The translations under genes were made by a program, and so were the position numbers. 64,000 nt of DNA, taken from contig NZ_JAIFZO010000002.1 of NCBI RefSeq assembly GCF_026341275.1, positions 2,333,264-2,397,263 of the forward strand, given 5' to 3'. A model generated the notes under the pieces. The model had not been told where the DNA came from, did not search any database, and saw nothing but the letters and a program-made list of their open reading frames with translations. Source of the DNA: Streptomyces ortus. GTDB lineage: Bacteria > Actinomycetota > Actinomycetes > Streptomycetales > Streptomycetaceae. Each line of letters opens with the position of its first letter. Position 1 is the first letter of the stretch. Below are positions 43,590 through 51,765 of this stretch, piece by piece.

Positions 43590-44105
43590 ATGACGACGAG
43601 CGCCGCTGACGGCACCGAAGAGTCCGGAGCCCACCCCCGTTTCGCCGAGGCCGCGCGGAAGTTGGGTCTCGACGACCTGCTCCCGCGGATCCGCCGCTTC
43701 CCCGAGGCGACCCGTACCGCCGCCGAGGCCGCCGCCGCACTCGGCTGCGAACTCAGCGAGATCTGCAAGTCGTTGATCTTCGCCGCGGACGGCGTCCCGG
43801 TCCTCGTCCTGATGGACGGCTCGTCCCGCGTGGACCTCGAACTCGTCCAGCACGCGCTGGGCGCCGAGAAGGTCACCAGGGCCAGGGCGGATCTCGTACG
43901 GGAGACGACCGGTTACGCGATCGGCGGCGTCCCTCCCTTCGGACACCGCAGCAAGACCCGTGTCCTGGCCGACCGTTCGCTGCTGGACCACGACATCGTG
44001 TGGGCCGCCGCGGGCACCCCGTACTCCGTGTTCCCGATGGCCCCGAGGACCCTGGTCGACCATGCCGGCGGCACCCTGGTGGACGTCCGGGAGCGGACCG
44101 CGTGA
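43590..44105 (+). CDS. YbaK/EbsC-type aminoacyl-tRNA deacylase
   Basis: This 171-aa YbaK-domain protein belongs to a family that hydrolyses mischarged aminoacyl-tRNA, typically Cys-tRNA(Pro). Typical segments are CKSLIFAADGVPVLVLMDGS (with the conserved Lys), then GYAIGGVPPFGH and the closing FPMAPRTLVD. The start ATG 43590 follows GTGCCGGGT. The stop overlaps the EamA gene start (GTGA at 44102). Upstream, 43410-43579 contains an open stretch with a Gly/Ile/Leu-rich hydrophobic run and GGCCGGCTTTCCGTC repeats. I do not call that a gene. Confidence 0.88.
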   Translation: MTTSAADGTEESGAHPRFAEAARKLGLDDLLPRIRRFPEATRTAAEAAAALGCELSEICKSLIFAADGVPVLVLMDGSSRVDLELVQHALGAEKVTRARADLVRETTGYAIGGVPPFGHRSKTRVLADRSLLDHDIVWAAAGTPYSVFPMAPRTLVDHAGGTLVDVRERTA

Positions 44106-44947
44106 CTCCGCTGGTCACCGCGGCCGTCCTGGTCGCGGCGGTCACCCACGCCGGCTGGAACGCGATAGCCCACCGGATCACCGACAAGCTGGTCGGATTC
44201 ACACTGATAGCGGGCGGCGGCGCCCTCATCGGCCTGGCCATGATTCCGTTCGTACCGTTCCCGGCCGCGGGGGCCTGGCCGTACCTGATCGCCTCGGCGG
44301 TCATCCACGTCGCGTACTACGTCCTCCTCATGCGTTCCTTCCGCCTGGGCGACTTCGGCCAGGCGTACCCGATCGCGCGCGGCACCGCGCCCCTGGTGGT
44401 CACCCTGTTCGCGGCCCTCTTCGCCCACGAGGTGCCCGACGGCTGGGCGGCGGCGGGCATCGCGGTGTCGTGCGCGGGCCTGACCGGCGTCGCGCTGTGG
44501 GGCCTGCGCGGGAGCCGGCCGAACTGGGCGGCGATCGTCGCGGCGCTCGCGACCGGCCTGACCATCGCGGCCTACACGGTCGTGGACGGCCTGGGCGTAC
44601 GCGCCTCGGGCTCCTCCCTCGCCTACATCGCCTGGCTGATGGCGGTGGAGGGGGTGGCCGTCCCGGCGTACGCGCTGCACCGCTGGCGCGGCGAACTCCT
44701 CCCCGTACTACGCCCGTTCGCCGCGGTGGGCCTCCTCGGCGCGGCCCTGTCCGTCGCCGCGTACGGCCTGGTCCTGTGGGCCCAGACCCGCGCGGAACTG
44801 GCCCCGGTGGCGGCGCTGCGCGAGTCGAGCATCATCGTGGGGGCGGCCATCGGAGCGGTGTTCTTCAAGGAGAGATTCGGCGCCCCACGCATCGCGGCGG
44901 CGGGGCTGGTGGTGGTCGGGATCGGGCTGATGCTGCACGCGGGGTAG
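44102..44947 (+). CDS. EamA/DMT-family transporter
   Basis: This 281-aa protein has about ten predicted transmembrane helices in two EamA repeats; the second begins near residue 145 (WAAIVAALATGLTIAAYTVV). A conserved Pro and Arg/Glu lie near the repeat ends (ELAPVAALRESSIIVGA). The family exports metabolites or amino acids; the substrate is unknown. It starts at GTG 44102, overlapping the YbaK stop, so the two are co-translated. Confidence 0.88.
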   Translation: MTPLVTAAVLVAAVTHAGWNAIAHRITDKLVGFTLIAGGGALIGLAMIPFVPFPAAGAWPYLIASAVIHVAYYVLLMRSFRLGDFGQAYPIARGTAPLVVTLFAALFAHEVPDGWAAAGIAVSCAGLTGVALWGLRGSRPNWAAIVAALATGLTIAAYTVVDGLGVRASGSSLAYIAWLMAVEGVAVPAYALHRWRGELLPVLRPFAAVGLLGAALSVAAYGLVLWAQTRAELAPVAALRESSIIVGAAIGAVFFKERFGAPRIAAAGLVVVGIGLMLHAG

Positions 44948-45232
44948 GCGGGTGGCGGCGGCCGTCCGTCGTTCCTCCGGTGCGCCGGTCCATCCGGCGG
45001 GCCACCGCACAGCCGGACCGTTGGATGGCCCAGGCACCTCCGTGCCCGGCATACGCGCGCTGGCCGAAAGACCCAGGGGGCCGGGCCCCTCCTGTTGAGT
45101 GCGGACCGATGTGGGTAGAACCCCCGTAACCGTGGCGGGCCGTTGGCTTTTCGTGTGCCTGGAGGATGGTCCGCTCCTGCCCTCCAGGCTTTTCGTGATC
45201 GTGAATGTGGCGTGATGCCGCTTGGAGGGCCG

Positions 45233-45457
45233 GTGTTGGACGAGGGACTTGCCTCGGTTTCATGGCGAAAGAGCACGTACAGTGAGACCGGCAACGACAA
45301 CTGCTGTGAAGTTGCTTTTCTTGCGACCGAGGTCAAGGTGCGCGACTCCAAGCTCCCCGAGAGGGCAGTACTCGGCTTCACTCGGTCGGCGTGGCAGATC
45401 GCGGTAGCGCACTTCGGCAGTCCACCGTCTGTCGGGGGTGGCCATGAACACATCTGA
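45233..45457 (+). CDS. DUF397-domain protein
   Basis: This is a 74-aa protein with the DUF397 signature WRKSTYSETGNDNCCEVAF, VKVRDSKLPE and a closing FTRSAWQ. GGAGG at 45224-45228 favours GTG 45233 over the upstream ATG at 45215. DUF397 proteins are Streptomyces/actinobacterial small partners usually encoded beside an XRE/DUF5753 regulator. Here the regulator (46140-46994) is on the opposite strand with two small membrane-protein genes between. Its frame overlaps the next gene by 14 bp. Confidence 0.85.
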   Translation: MLDEGLASVSWRKSTYSETGNDNCCEVAFLATEVKVRDSKLPERAVLGFTRSAWQIAVAHFGSPPSVGGGHEHI

Positions 45458-45743
45458 TCCAGCCGCGTGCGGCGCGCGTGCACGGCCCGGGCGCAAGGAA
45501 TTCACGGCCTATTGCGCGGTGACCGCGACGCTCGCCACCACGGCCGGCGCGGCCGCGTCCCTGCTGGGCAGGGAAATGGCTGTCCGGTTCCTCGTGTGGG
45601 GGCTGGTCCTGCTGGTGGTCACCGTCGCTGCCGGCTGGTGGTGGGCCTCGTCGCCCGCTACGGCTCATCGGTGGACGGTGGGTCTCTTGGTGCGTCCGGT
45701 AGCGAGGGGCGCACCGACTCGAATGCCTTCGCGAAAGTTTTGA
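45444..45743 (+). CDS. small membrane protein downstream of DUF397
   Basis: This 99-aa product has two hydrophobic helices (about 25-42 and 50-66, RFLVWGLVLLVVTVAAGWWW). ATG 45444 is preceded by GGGGGTGG and overlaps the DUF397 stop in another frame, so translation is coupled. The last 28 residues overlap the end of the convergent gene at 45658. I do not recognise a family. Confidence 0.6.
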   Translation: MNTSDPAACGARARPGRKEFTAYCAVTATLATTAGAAASLLGREMAVRFLVWGLVLLVVTVAAGWWWASSPATAHRWTVGLLVRPVARGAPTRMPSRKF

Positions 45744-46107
45744 TCAGAACGACGGCGAGACTGAGGCTGCCTCCCAGACATATCTCGGGCGGGATTCCTG
45801 TCTGCACTCCGGCATAGACGATCAGCGAGAGGGTCATCGAGGAGAACAGGGCGAGCGCGGTCAGATTGCGCAGCACTCGGATCAGATCGTCCGTGTGGGC
45901 TCTGCGGCGGCGTATCGCGTTCTCGGTCTCGTCATGACGTAGGCGTCGCAGCCGAGCGCAGGCATCGTCGCTGGCGATGCCCGACGAGGTCAGGGAGCTT
46001 GGCACCGACGGTTCGCAGGTGGGAGCCTTGTCCACGGGGCGGGAGATCGTGGGGGAGCGGCCGACGCCCGCACGACGGTCTTCTCGCCTCCGTTTCGCTT
46101 TCGCCAT
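45658..46107 (-). CDS. small two-helix membrane protein downstream of the XRE regulator
   Basis: This 149-aa product has an Arg/Lys-rich N-terminus and a helical basic stretch (RLRRLRHDETENAIRRRRAH). Two adjacent hydrophobic helices at about 90-130 (LTALALFSSMTLSLIVYAGV) follow, then a Pro/Asp tail. ATG is 46107 with AAGG close upstream. It follows the regulator gene by 32 bp on the same strand. It converges with the membrane protein at 45444. No assigned function. Confidence 0.6.
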   Translation of the reverse strand: MAKAKRRREDRRAGVGRSPTISRPVDKAPTCEPSVPSSLTSSGIASDDACARLRRLRHDETENAIRRRRAHTDDLIRVLRNLTALALFSSMTLSLIVYAGVQTGIPPEICLGGSLSLAVVLIKTFAKAFESVRPSLPDAPRDPPSTDEP

Positions 46108-46139
46108 AGCCTTGTGCCCCCGTCGGTGCCTGGTCGGAA

Positions 46140-46994
46140 TCAGGAACGGCTCAGTTGGTCCAGGAGTTCATCAAGCAGTGCGACGGTCTGGTCCTGGTCG
46201 AGTGCTTTGTCGGTCAGGTCTTCGAAGCACTCCTGGAAACGGGCGACCATGACACGGTTGTCCCGGTTGGTGAGAACGCCACCGGGCCCGGCCACGTACA
46301 GAACGTCCTCGTCGTCGTGAAAACTGAGGAGGATGAAGCTGTTCTCCAGGCTGTCGTGGGCTCCGGCGCTGAAGGGCAGTGCTCGGATGGAGACACTGTT
46401 GCCGGTGGCCAACTCCTTGATGTGGGCCAGTTGCTGGCGCATGGTGCTCGCCCCGCCGACGAGTCGACGCAGCGCCGATTCATCGATGATCACCTCCATG
46501 GACAGGCCGTTCTCGCTGAAGACGTGATCCTGCCGAGCGGTCCGGAGATCGATGACCCGCTGGCGGGGCGTGGTGGGAGGCGAGGCGTCGAAGAAGGCGG
46601 TCATGTAGTCCGTGGTCTGCAACAGGCCAGGAATCATTGTCGGGTGGTATGTGCGCATGCCGTCGGCTGAGTTCTCGTAGCCCAGGTACTGGGCGAAGGG
46701 CGGGCTGATGATGTCGTTGTACTCGGACCACCAGGACTGACCCTTGCTGCCGCGGGCTGCTTGTTCCAGCTGTTCGACAAGCGCGTCGTCAGTCACCTCG
46801 TACAGGCGAAGCATCGCCTGCAGGTCGGTGACCGACAGGCTGACCGTGCCCGCCTCAATGCGAATGATCTTCGACAGAGACCAGTCCAGCCGCTCCGCAG
46901 CTTCCCGCTGCGTCAGGCTCGTCTTGTCGCGCGCGACCTTCAGCGCCAGGCGTAGCTTGCGGCGGTTGAGGCTGGGGTCAGAGGCGGTAGGCAC
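46140..46994 (-). CDS. XRE-family regulator with DUF5753
   Basis: This 284-aa protein has an N-terminal helix-turn-helix (SLTQREAAERLDWSLSKIIR). The C-terminal DUF5753 region is recognised by MRTYHPTMIPGLLQTTDYM and a strand-rich tail (SVSIRALPFSAG). AAAGGAG lies 6 bp before GTG 46994. Such regulators work with DUF397 partners in Streptomyces development and antibiotic control; some are WhiJ-like. The DUF397 gene at 45233 is nearby but inverted. Confidence 0.9.
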   Translation of the reverse strand: MPTASDPSLNRRKLRLALKVARDKTSLTQREAAERLDWSLSKIIRIEAGTVSLSVTDLQAMLRLYEVTDDALVEQLEQAARGSKGQSWWSEYNDIISPPFAQYLGYENSADGMRTYHPTMIPGLLQTTDYMTAFFDASPPTTPRQRVIDLRTARQDHVFSENGLSMEVIIDESALRRLVGGASTMRQQLAHIKELATGNSVSIRALPFSAGAHDSLENSFILLSFHDDEDVLYVAGPGGVLTNRDNRVMVARFQECFEDLTDKALDQDQTVALLDELLDQLSRS

Positions 46995-47355
46995 GGTGTG
47001 CTCCTTTACGGGTGACGCTGGACGCGCCGAAAAGGTGCAACCTGCCGAACGCGACCCAGCGGAAGGTCAGGTCTGCGTGCGTGCTGAAAGGTGCCGCAGT
47101 TCGCTCGTGACCTTACCCGTTCGAAGGCGCCAGCCTGACACATTCGAACGAAGTTCATCCATCTGGAGCCTTACAATTGCGTAGGGCGGGATGCTGTCCT
47201 CGGGATGCTTCTACCCAAAAGACATATGTCTAATCGACCGGCTGAGCGATGGTGTGCGAAGGTGACGCACGTCACGTGTAGGCAGGGGCTCTCCGTGGCG
47301 ATGCACGTCGGGGTGGCCTGGTGCGCCACCGCCCGCCCCCGTTGTCTGTCGTCGC
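46995..47355. other. 361-bp gap with TTCGAA motifs before the XRE gene
   Basis: No gene is supported here. TTCGAA occurs at about 47121 and again in CATTCGAACGAAG at 47141. These are possible operator half-sites for the XRE regulator. The region 47190-47260 is AT-richer and may hold promoters for both directions. The serine-hydrolase gene ends at 47356. Confidence 0.4.
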
Positions 47356-48528
47356 CTAGAGCGACAACGCGCCCCGCAGCGCCCGTACCAACCCCTGCGC
47401 CCGCGGATCCGCCGTGACCGATTTGCGGAAGCCGTTCGTGACGTAGCCGAAGGCGATTCCCGACTCCGGGGCCGCGAAGCCCAGGGAGCCGCCGCGGCCC
47501 GGGTGGCCGAAGGAGCCCGCGGCCAGGAACGGGGACGCCGAGCCGTGGAGCATGTACCCGAGGCCGAAGCTCGTGTTGATCACCAGGACGCGGTCCGGGC
47601 CCGCCGACTCCCGCGCGCGAGCCGCCGCCAGGGTCGGTGCCGTGAACAGGCGCGTGCCGCCGTCCACTTCGCCGATCAGGGACGCGTAGAAGCGCGCCAG
47701 CCCGTCCGCCGTCGCGATGCCGTTCGTCGCGGGGAGCTCCGCCGCCCGGTACGCGGGGTCGTTCTGGTCCGGGAACGGGGCGATCGCCGCGAAGGCCCGC
47801 CGGGTGAGGGAGTCGGGGTCCTCGTAGGCCTCCACCACCGACTGCTTCGGGCGGGCCCGCAGGCCCCCGTCGCCCGCCGGGGTCTCGACGCGGCCCACCC
47901 TGCCGACCCGGACCGCCTCCTCGTCCGGCAGCCCGACCCACACGTCCGCGCCCACCGGCCCCGCGATCTCCCGCGCGATCCAGTCACCGATGCCGACCCC
48001 GGTGACGCGCCGCAGCAGCTCACCGGTCAGCCAGCCGTACGTCAGCGCGTGGTAGCCGTGGTCCGCGCCCGGCTCCCAGACCGGGGCCTGGCGGGCGACC
48101 GCCTCGGCGCCCTTCAGCGGGTCGAGCGACTCCTCGGCAGTCAGCGGCACGTCCAGGACCGGCAGTCCGGCCCGGTGCGAGAGCACATGCCGGACCAGCA
48201 CCCGCTCCTTGCCCGCCGCCTTGAACTCGGGCCAGTACTCGCCCACCGGCGCGTCCAGGTCCACCTGCCCGCGCTGGTGGAGGAGGAGCAGTGCCGCCGC
48301 AGCGACGCCCTTGGTCGCCGAGCGGACGATCTGGGCGGTGCCGCGCTGCCACGGGTCATCGCCGTCGATGTCCTTGGTGCCCGCCCACAGGTCGACGACC
48401 TTGCGGCCGTCGCGGTACACGGCCACCGCCGCGCCCCGGTCGCCGAGTGTCTCGAAGTTGCGTACGAACGCCGCCCTGACCGGCTCGAAGCCCTCGGCCA
48501 CTGTGCCGTTCACGTTCACGTCCACCAC
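47356..48528 (-). CDS. serine hydrolase of the class C beta-lactamase/esterase family
   Basis: This 390-aa beta-lactamase-fold esterase has the S-x-x-K motif at Ser70-Lys73 (RSATKG) and a Tyr-containing second motif in YHALTYGWL. The third-motif region lies near HPGRGGSLGF. No signal peptide is visible, so it is cytoplasmic. This matches the EstB/LpqK-type actinobacterial esterases and not true beta-lactamases. GTG 48528 has GAAGGG upstream. It follows the cbiO gene in reverse orientation order by 19 bp and may share its transcript. Confidence 0.85.
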   Translation of the reverse strand: MVDVNVNGTVAEGFEPVRAAFVRNFETLGDRGAAVAVYRDGRKVVDLWAGTKDIDGDDPWQRGTAQIVRSATKGVAAAALLLLHQRGQVDLDAPVGEYWPEFKAAGKERVLVRHVLSHRAGLPVLDVPLTAEESLDPLKGAEAVARQAPVWEPGADHGYHALTYGWLTGELLRRVTGVGIGDWIAREIAGPVGADVWVGLPDEEAVRVGRVGRVETPAGDGGLRARPKQSVVEAYEDPDSLTRRAFAAIAPFPDQNDPAYRAAELPATNGIATADGLARFYASLIGEVDGGTRLFTAPTLAAARARESAGPDRVLVINTSFGLGYMLHGSASPFLAAGSFGHPGRGGSLGFAAPESGIAFGYVTNGFRKSVTADPRAQGLVRALRGALSL

Positions 48529-48547
48529 GTCCGTACCCTTCGCCGCG

Positions 48548-49333
48548 TCACGCCCCCATTGTCACCGAGCGCGGATCGAAGCCGAACGGCAGCTCCAGGC
48601 GGTGCTCCCGCATCAGCTCCTCGTCGGAGAGCAGTTCGCCGGTGCGGCCGTCCGCCGCGATCACGCCGTCGCTGAGGATCAGGGCTCGGGGGCACAGTTC
48701 GAGGGCGTACGGCAGGTCGTGCGTGACCATCAGCACGGTCACGTCCAACGAGCGCAGGATGTCGGCGAGTTCGCGCCGCGAGGCGGGGTCGAGGTTGGAC
48801 GACGGCTCGTCCAGGACGAGGATCTCCGGCTCCATCGCCAGCACGGTCGCGACGGCCACCCGGCGCCGCTGGCCGAAGGAGAGGTGGTGCGGCGGCCGGT
48901 CGGCGAAGCTCTCCATGCCGACCCGTTCCAGGGCCGTGCGCACCCGAGCCTCCAGCTCCGGGCCCTTCAGTCCGGCGGACGCGGGCCCGAACGCCACGTC
49001 CTCGCGCACGCTCGGCATGAAGAGCTGGTCGTCCGGGTCCTGGAAGACGATGCCGACCTTCCGCCGGATCTCCGCCATGTGCTTCTTGCCGACGCGCAGC
49101 CCGGCGACCGTCACCGTCCCCGCGCCGCCGGTCAGGATGCCGTTGAGGTGGAGCACGAGGGTCGTCTTGCCGGCGCCGTTCGGACCGAGCAGGGCCACGC
49201 GCTCACCCCGGCCGACGCTGAAGTCCACGCCGAAGAGGGCCTGGTGCCCGTCGGGGTAGGCGAAGGCCAGCCCGGCCACCTCCAGGGAGGGGGGAGTGGG
49301 CGCGGAATCGGTCACAGGGGTCACAGGGTCCAT
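48548..49333 (-). CDS. cbiO: ATP-binding subunit of the metal ECF transporter
   Basis: This protein of about 261 aa is an ABC ATPase energising the CbiMQ complex. It has Walker A LLGPNGAGKTTL, Q-loop VFQDPDDQLFMP, signature LSFGQRRRVAVAT, Walker B EILVLDEPSSNLDP and H-loop VTHD. The start could be ATG 49333 or 49345; both overlap the end of cbiQ by 12-24 bp. It is co-transcribed with cbiQ and cbiM. Confidence 0.92.
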   Translation of the reverse strand: MDPVTPVTDSAPTPPSLEVAGLAFAYPDGHQALFGVDFSVGRGERVALLGPNGAGKTTLVLHLNGILTGGAGTVTVAGLRVGKKHMAEIRRKVGIVFQDPDDQLFMPSVREDVAFGPASAGLKGPELEARVRTALERVGMESFADRPPHHLSFGQRRRVAVATVLAMEPEILVLDEPSSNLDPASRRELADILRSLDVTVLMVTHDLPYALELCPRALILSDGVIAADGRTGELLSDEELMREHRLELPFGFDPRSVTMGA

Positions 49334-50082
49334 CCCAGCAGACATACGACGAGCGCGGCGCACGGCAGGGCGAAGGCGTACGACCACTGCGCGCGCGACG
49401 CGGTCACCTCGTCGATGACCGGCATCGAACCGGCGTACCCCCGGCTGACCATGGCCAGGTGCACCCGCTCCCCGCGTTCGTAGGAGCGGATGAACAGGGC
49501 GCCGGCGGACTTGGCGAGCACGCCCCAGGAGCGGACGCCGCGGGCCTCGAAGCCGCGCGACTCCCGCGCGATCCGCATCCGCCGCATCTCGTCCGTGATG
49601 ACGTCCCCGTAACGGATCATGAAGGACGCGATCTGTACGAGGAGGGGTGGCAGCCGGAGCCGCTGGAGGCCCAGCAGCAGCTCGCGCAGCTCGGTCGTGG
49701 AGGCGAGCAGGACGGACGCGGCGACCCCGAGGGTGCCCTTGGCCAGCACGTTCCAGGCGCCCCACAGGCCGTTCACGCTCAGGGACAGCCCGAGCACGTC
49801 GACCCGCTCGCCCTGCGCCACGAACGGCATCAGCACGGCGAAGGCCACGAACGGCACCTCGATCAGCAGCCGCTTCAGTACGAAGCCGGCCGGGACGCGG
49901 GCCGCGTACGCCACGGTCGCCAGCAGCAGCGCGTACAGCCCGAAGGCCCACATCGCCTCCCGCGGGGTCGAGACGACGACCAGCACGAAGGCGAAGACGG
50001 CGGCCAGCTTGGTGTGCGGCGGCAGAGCGTGCACGGGGGAGTGCCCGTGCCGGTAGAGCTTGTGCGCGTGACCGGCACCCAT
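49321..50082 (-). CDS. cbiQ: transmembrane (T) subunit of the metal ECF transporter
   Basis: This 253-aa integral membrane protein has about six helices and the coupling motifs MRIARESRGFEARG (Ala-Arg-Gly signature) and VSRGYAGSMP. It links the CbiM substrate component to the CbiO ATPase. ATG 50082 follows GGAAGG with 6-bp spacing. It starts 14 bp after the cbiM stop. The N-terminus GAGHAHKLYRHGHSPVH is histidine-rich, perhaps binding metal. Confidence 0.9.
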   Translation of the reverse strand: MGAGHAHKLYRHGHSPVHALPPHTKLAAVFAFVLVVVSTPREAMWAFGLYALLLATVAYAARVPAGFVLKRLLIEVPFVAFAVLMPFVAQGERVDVLGLSLSVNGLWGAWNVLAKGTLGVAASVLLASTTELRELLLGLQRLRLPPLLVQIASFMIRYGDVITDEMRRMRIARESRGFEARGVRSWGVLAKSAGALFIRSYERGERVHLAMVSRGYAGSMPVIDEVTASRAQWSYAFALPCAALVVCLLGWTL

Positions 50083-50096
50083 GTCAGCCTTCCATG

Positions 50097-51176
50097 TCAG
50101 ACGGACTCGCCGACGTGCGAGGGCCCGTTCTGAGGCCCGCTCCGGGACCCGGCCTGGGGCTCGGGCGTACGGCGCCTGCGGACGGCCCAGAAGACGCCCG
50201 TACCCGCGACGACCGTGACGCCCACCCCGATCACACCCGCGAGGCCGCCGGAGATCCGGCTGTCGGTCAGGCCCTCGACGCCGTAGTCGGCGAGCGGCGA
50301 GTCGGCGGCGGCGTGGTCCTCGGCCTTGGCGTCGATGCCCTTGTCGGCGGCGACCTTCTCCAGGCCGTCGGGGTTCGCCGAGGCGTAGAAGCTGACGAAA
50401 CCGGCGAGGACGAGGGAGGTGGCGAGACCGGCCAGCCACACCTTGCGGTGGGACCGGGCGGCGACGGGGGCGGGCTCGGCGGCGGGGGTGTCGACCAGCT
50501 CGCCGTTGATCCGCAGTTTCAGGGGCGCGGTCAGGCCGCGGGCCCCGTACACGAGGTCAGGGCGTACGGCGATGACGGCGCCGACCGTGAGGGCGGTGAT
50601 CGCGGCCTCACCGAGGCCGATGAGGACGTGGACGCCGACCATGGCGGTGAGGACCTGCCCGATCGGGACGTCCGTGGTGCCGCCGATCGCGTAGATCAGC
50701 GTGAAGGCCGCGGCGGCGGCAGGGACGGAGATCACAGCGGCGACGAACGCTGAGACGGTAATGGACCGACGCTTCCTGGGCAGGAGTTTTACGAGGCCGC
50801 GGAAGACGGCGTAGGCCACGACCGTGGTGACGACCGCCATGTTCGTGATGTTCACGCCCAGTGCCGTGAGGCCGCCGTCGGCGAAGAGGATGCCCTGCAT
50901 GAGGAGCACGACCGAGACGCAGAGGACCCCGGTGAAGGGGCCCACGAGTATCGCGGCGAGCGCGCCTCCGAGCAGATGTCCGCTGGTGCCGGCCGCGACC
51001 GGGAAGTTCAGCATCTGCACGGCGAAGATGAACGCGGCGACCAGTCCCGCGAGCGGGGCCGTCCGCTCGTCCAGCTCACGGCGGGCGCCGCGCAGGCTCA
51101 CCGCGACCGCCGTGGCGGCCACGGCTCCGGCGGCGACGGAGACGGGCGCGTTGATGAATCCGTCGGGCACGTGCAT
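50097..51176 (-). CDS. cbiM: substrate-specific component (CbiM fused to a PDGLE domain)
   Basis: This 359-aa protein begins MHVPDGF, the metal-coordinating N-terminus of CbiM/NikM. Helices include the LLGGALAAILVGP and GLGEAAITALTVG segments. After residue 240 comes a second unit with a membrane helix and NPDGLEKVA (the PDGLE domain), which substitutes for CbiN. It imports cobalt or nickel; the sequence does not decide which. ATG 51176 is preceded by GGAAGCGGAG. The upstream 175 bp contain the palindrome CTTGCAAG but no obvious cobalamin riboswitch. Confidence 0.9.
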   Translation of the reverse strand: MHVPDGFINAPVSVAAGAVAATAVAVSLRGARRELDERTAPLAGLVAAFIFAVQMLNFPVAAGTSGHLLGGALAAILVGPFTGVLCVSVVLLMQGILFADGGLTALGVNITNMAVVTTVVAYAVFRGLVKLLPRKRRSITVSAFVAAVISVPAAAAAFTLIYAIGGTTDVPIGQVLTAMVGVHVLIGLGEAAITALTVGAVIAVRPDLVYGARGLTAPLKLRINGELVDTPAAEPAPVAARSHRKVWLAGLATSLVLAGFVSFYASANPDGLEKVAADKGIDAKAEDHAAADSPLADYGVEGLTDSRISGGLAGVIGVGVTVVAGTGVFWAVRRRRTPEPQAGSRSGPQNGPSHVGESV

Positions 51177-51351
51177 GGAGGGCTCCGCTTCCGGGGGCAG
51201 GCCGACTGGCGATAACCGTTAGATGATAGTGGCTTAATGCGAACAGCTTGCAAGAGCGAGGTGACCTCGAATACGGCCGAGACTCAGCTGGGGGCGCATA
51301 TCGGAAAATATGCGACATTGGAGAAGGATCAGTTCGAAGAGGGAGCGATCG

Positions 51352-51693
51352 ATGTCCGCCGTTGAGCAGTACGCGCGCGTCCACATCGTGACGGACGAGG
51401 CGCAGGATCCGCCCGCCGTACCGGTGGCCCTTCGCTACGACCCCGAGACCGACCCCCGACGGGTGCACATCATGCTGCCCGGCCACCACGAGTGGGTCTT
51501 CACCCGCGACCTGCTCGAACAGGGACTACGGGCGCCGGCCGCCGCCGGTGACGTACGCATCTGGCCCTGCGGGCGGGTCCAGGCCGTCATGGAGTTCCAC
51601 TCGGCGAAGGGAGTGGCGGTCGTGCAGTTCGAGGCGAAGACGCTGATCCGCTTCCTGCGGCGGACGTACACGGCCGCGCCTGTGTCCAACTGA
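51352..51693 (+). CDS. ssgE: SsgA-like sporulation and cell-division protein
   Basis: This 113-aa protein of the SALP family is found only in sporulating actinomycetes. Family features are VALRYDPETDPRRVHIML, WVFTRDLLEQGL, VRIWPCGRVQAVMEFHS and LIRFLRRTY. GAGGGAG at 51339-51345 precedes ATG 51352. Its position beside two penicillin-binding proteins matches my memory of ssgE (SCO3158) in S. coelicolor, which affects spore separation and cell-wall autolysis. The symbol rests on that synteny. Confidence 0.85.
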   Translation: MSAVEQYARVHIVTDEAQDPPAVPVALRYDPETDPRRVHIMLPGHHEWVFTRDLLEQGLRAPAAAGDVRIWPCGRVQAVMEFHSAKGVAVVQFEAKTLIRFLRRTYTAAPVSN

Positions 51694-51731
51694 GCCGACT
51701 GAGCCGACCGGTTCAGCCGCCCGCCCGCATC

Positions 51732-51765
51732 GTCAGCTGCCCGCCTTCGTCAGCTGCCCGCCTTC
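51732..51765. repeat. 17-bp tandem duplication between ssgE and the PBP gene
   Basis: GTCAGCTGCCCGCCTTC occurs twice in tandem (51732-51748 and 51749-51765). The second copy covers the last codons of the penicillin-binding protein gene, so the duplication put an extra gene-end copy into the spacer. Confidence 0.8.

Noticed and set aside
51177..51351. Cobalamin riboswitch upstream of cbiM
   Set aside because: The gap is short and I could not find a convincing B12-box or the conserved core by eye.
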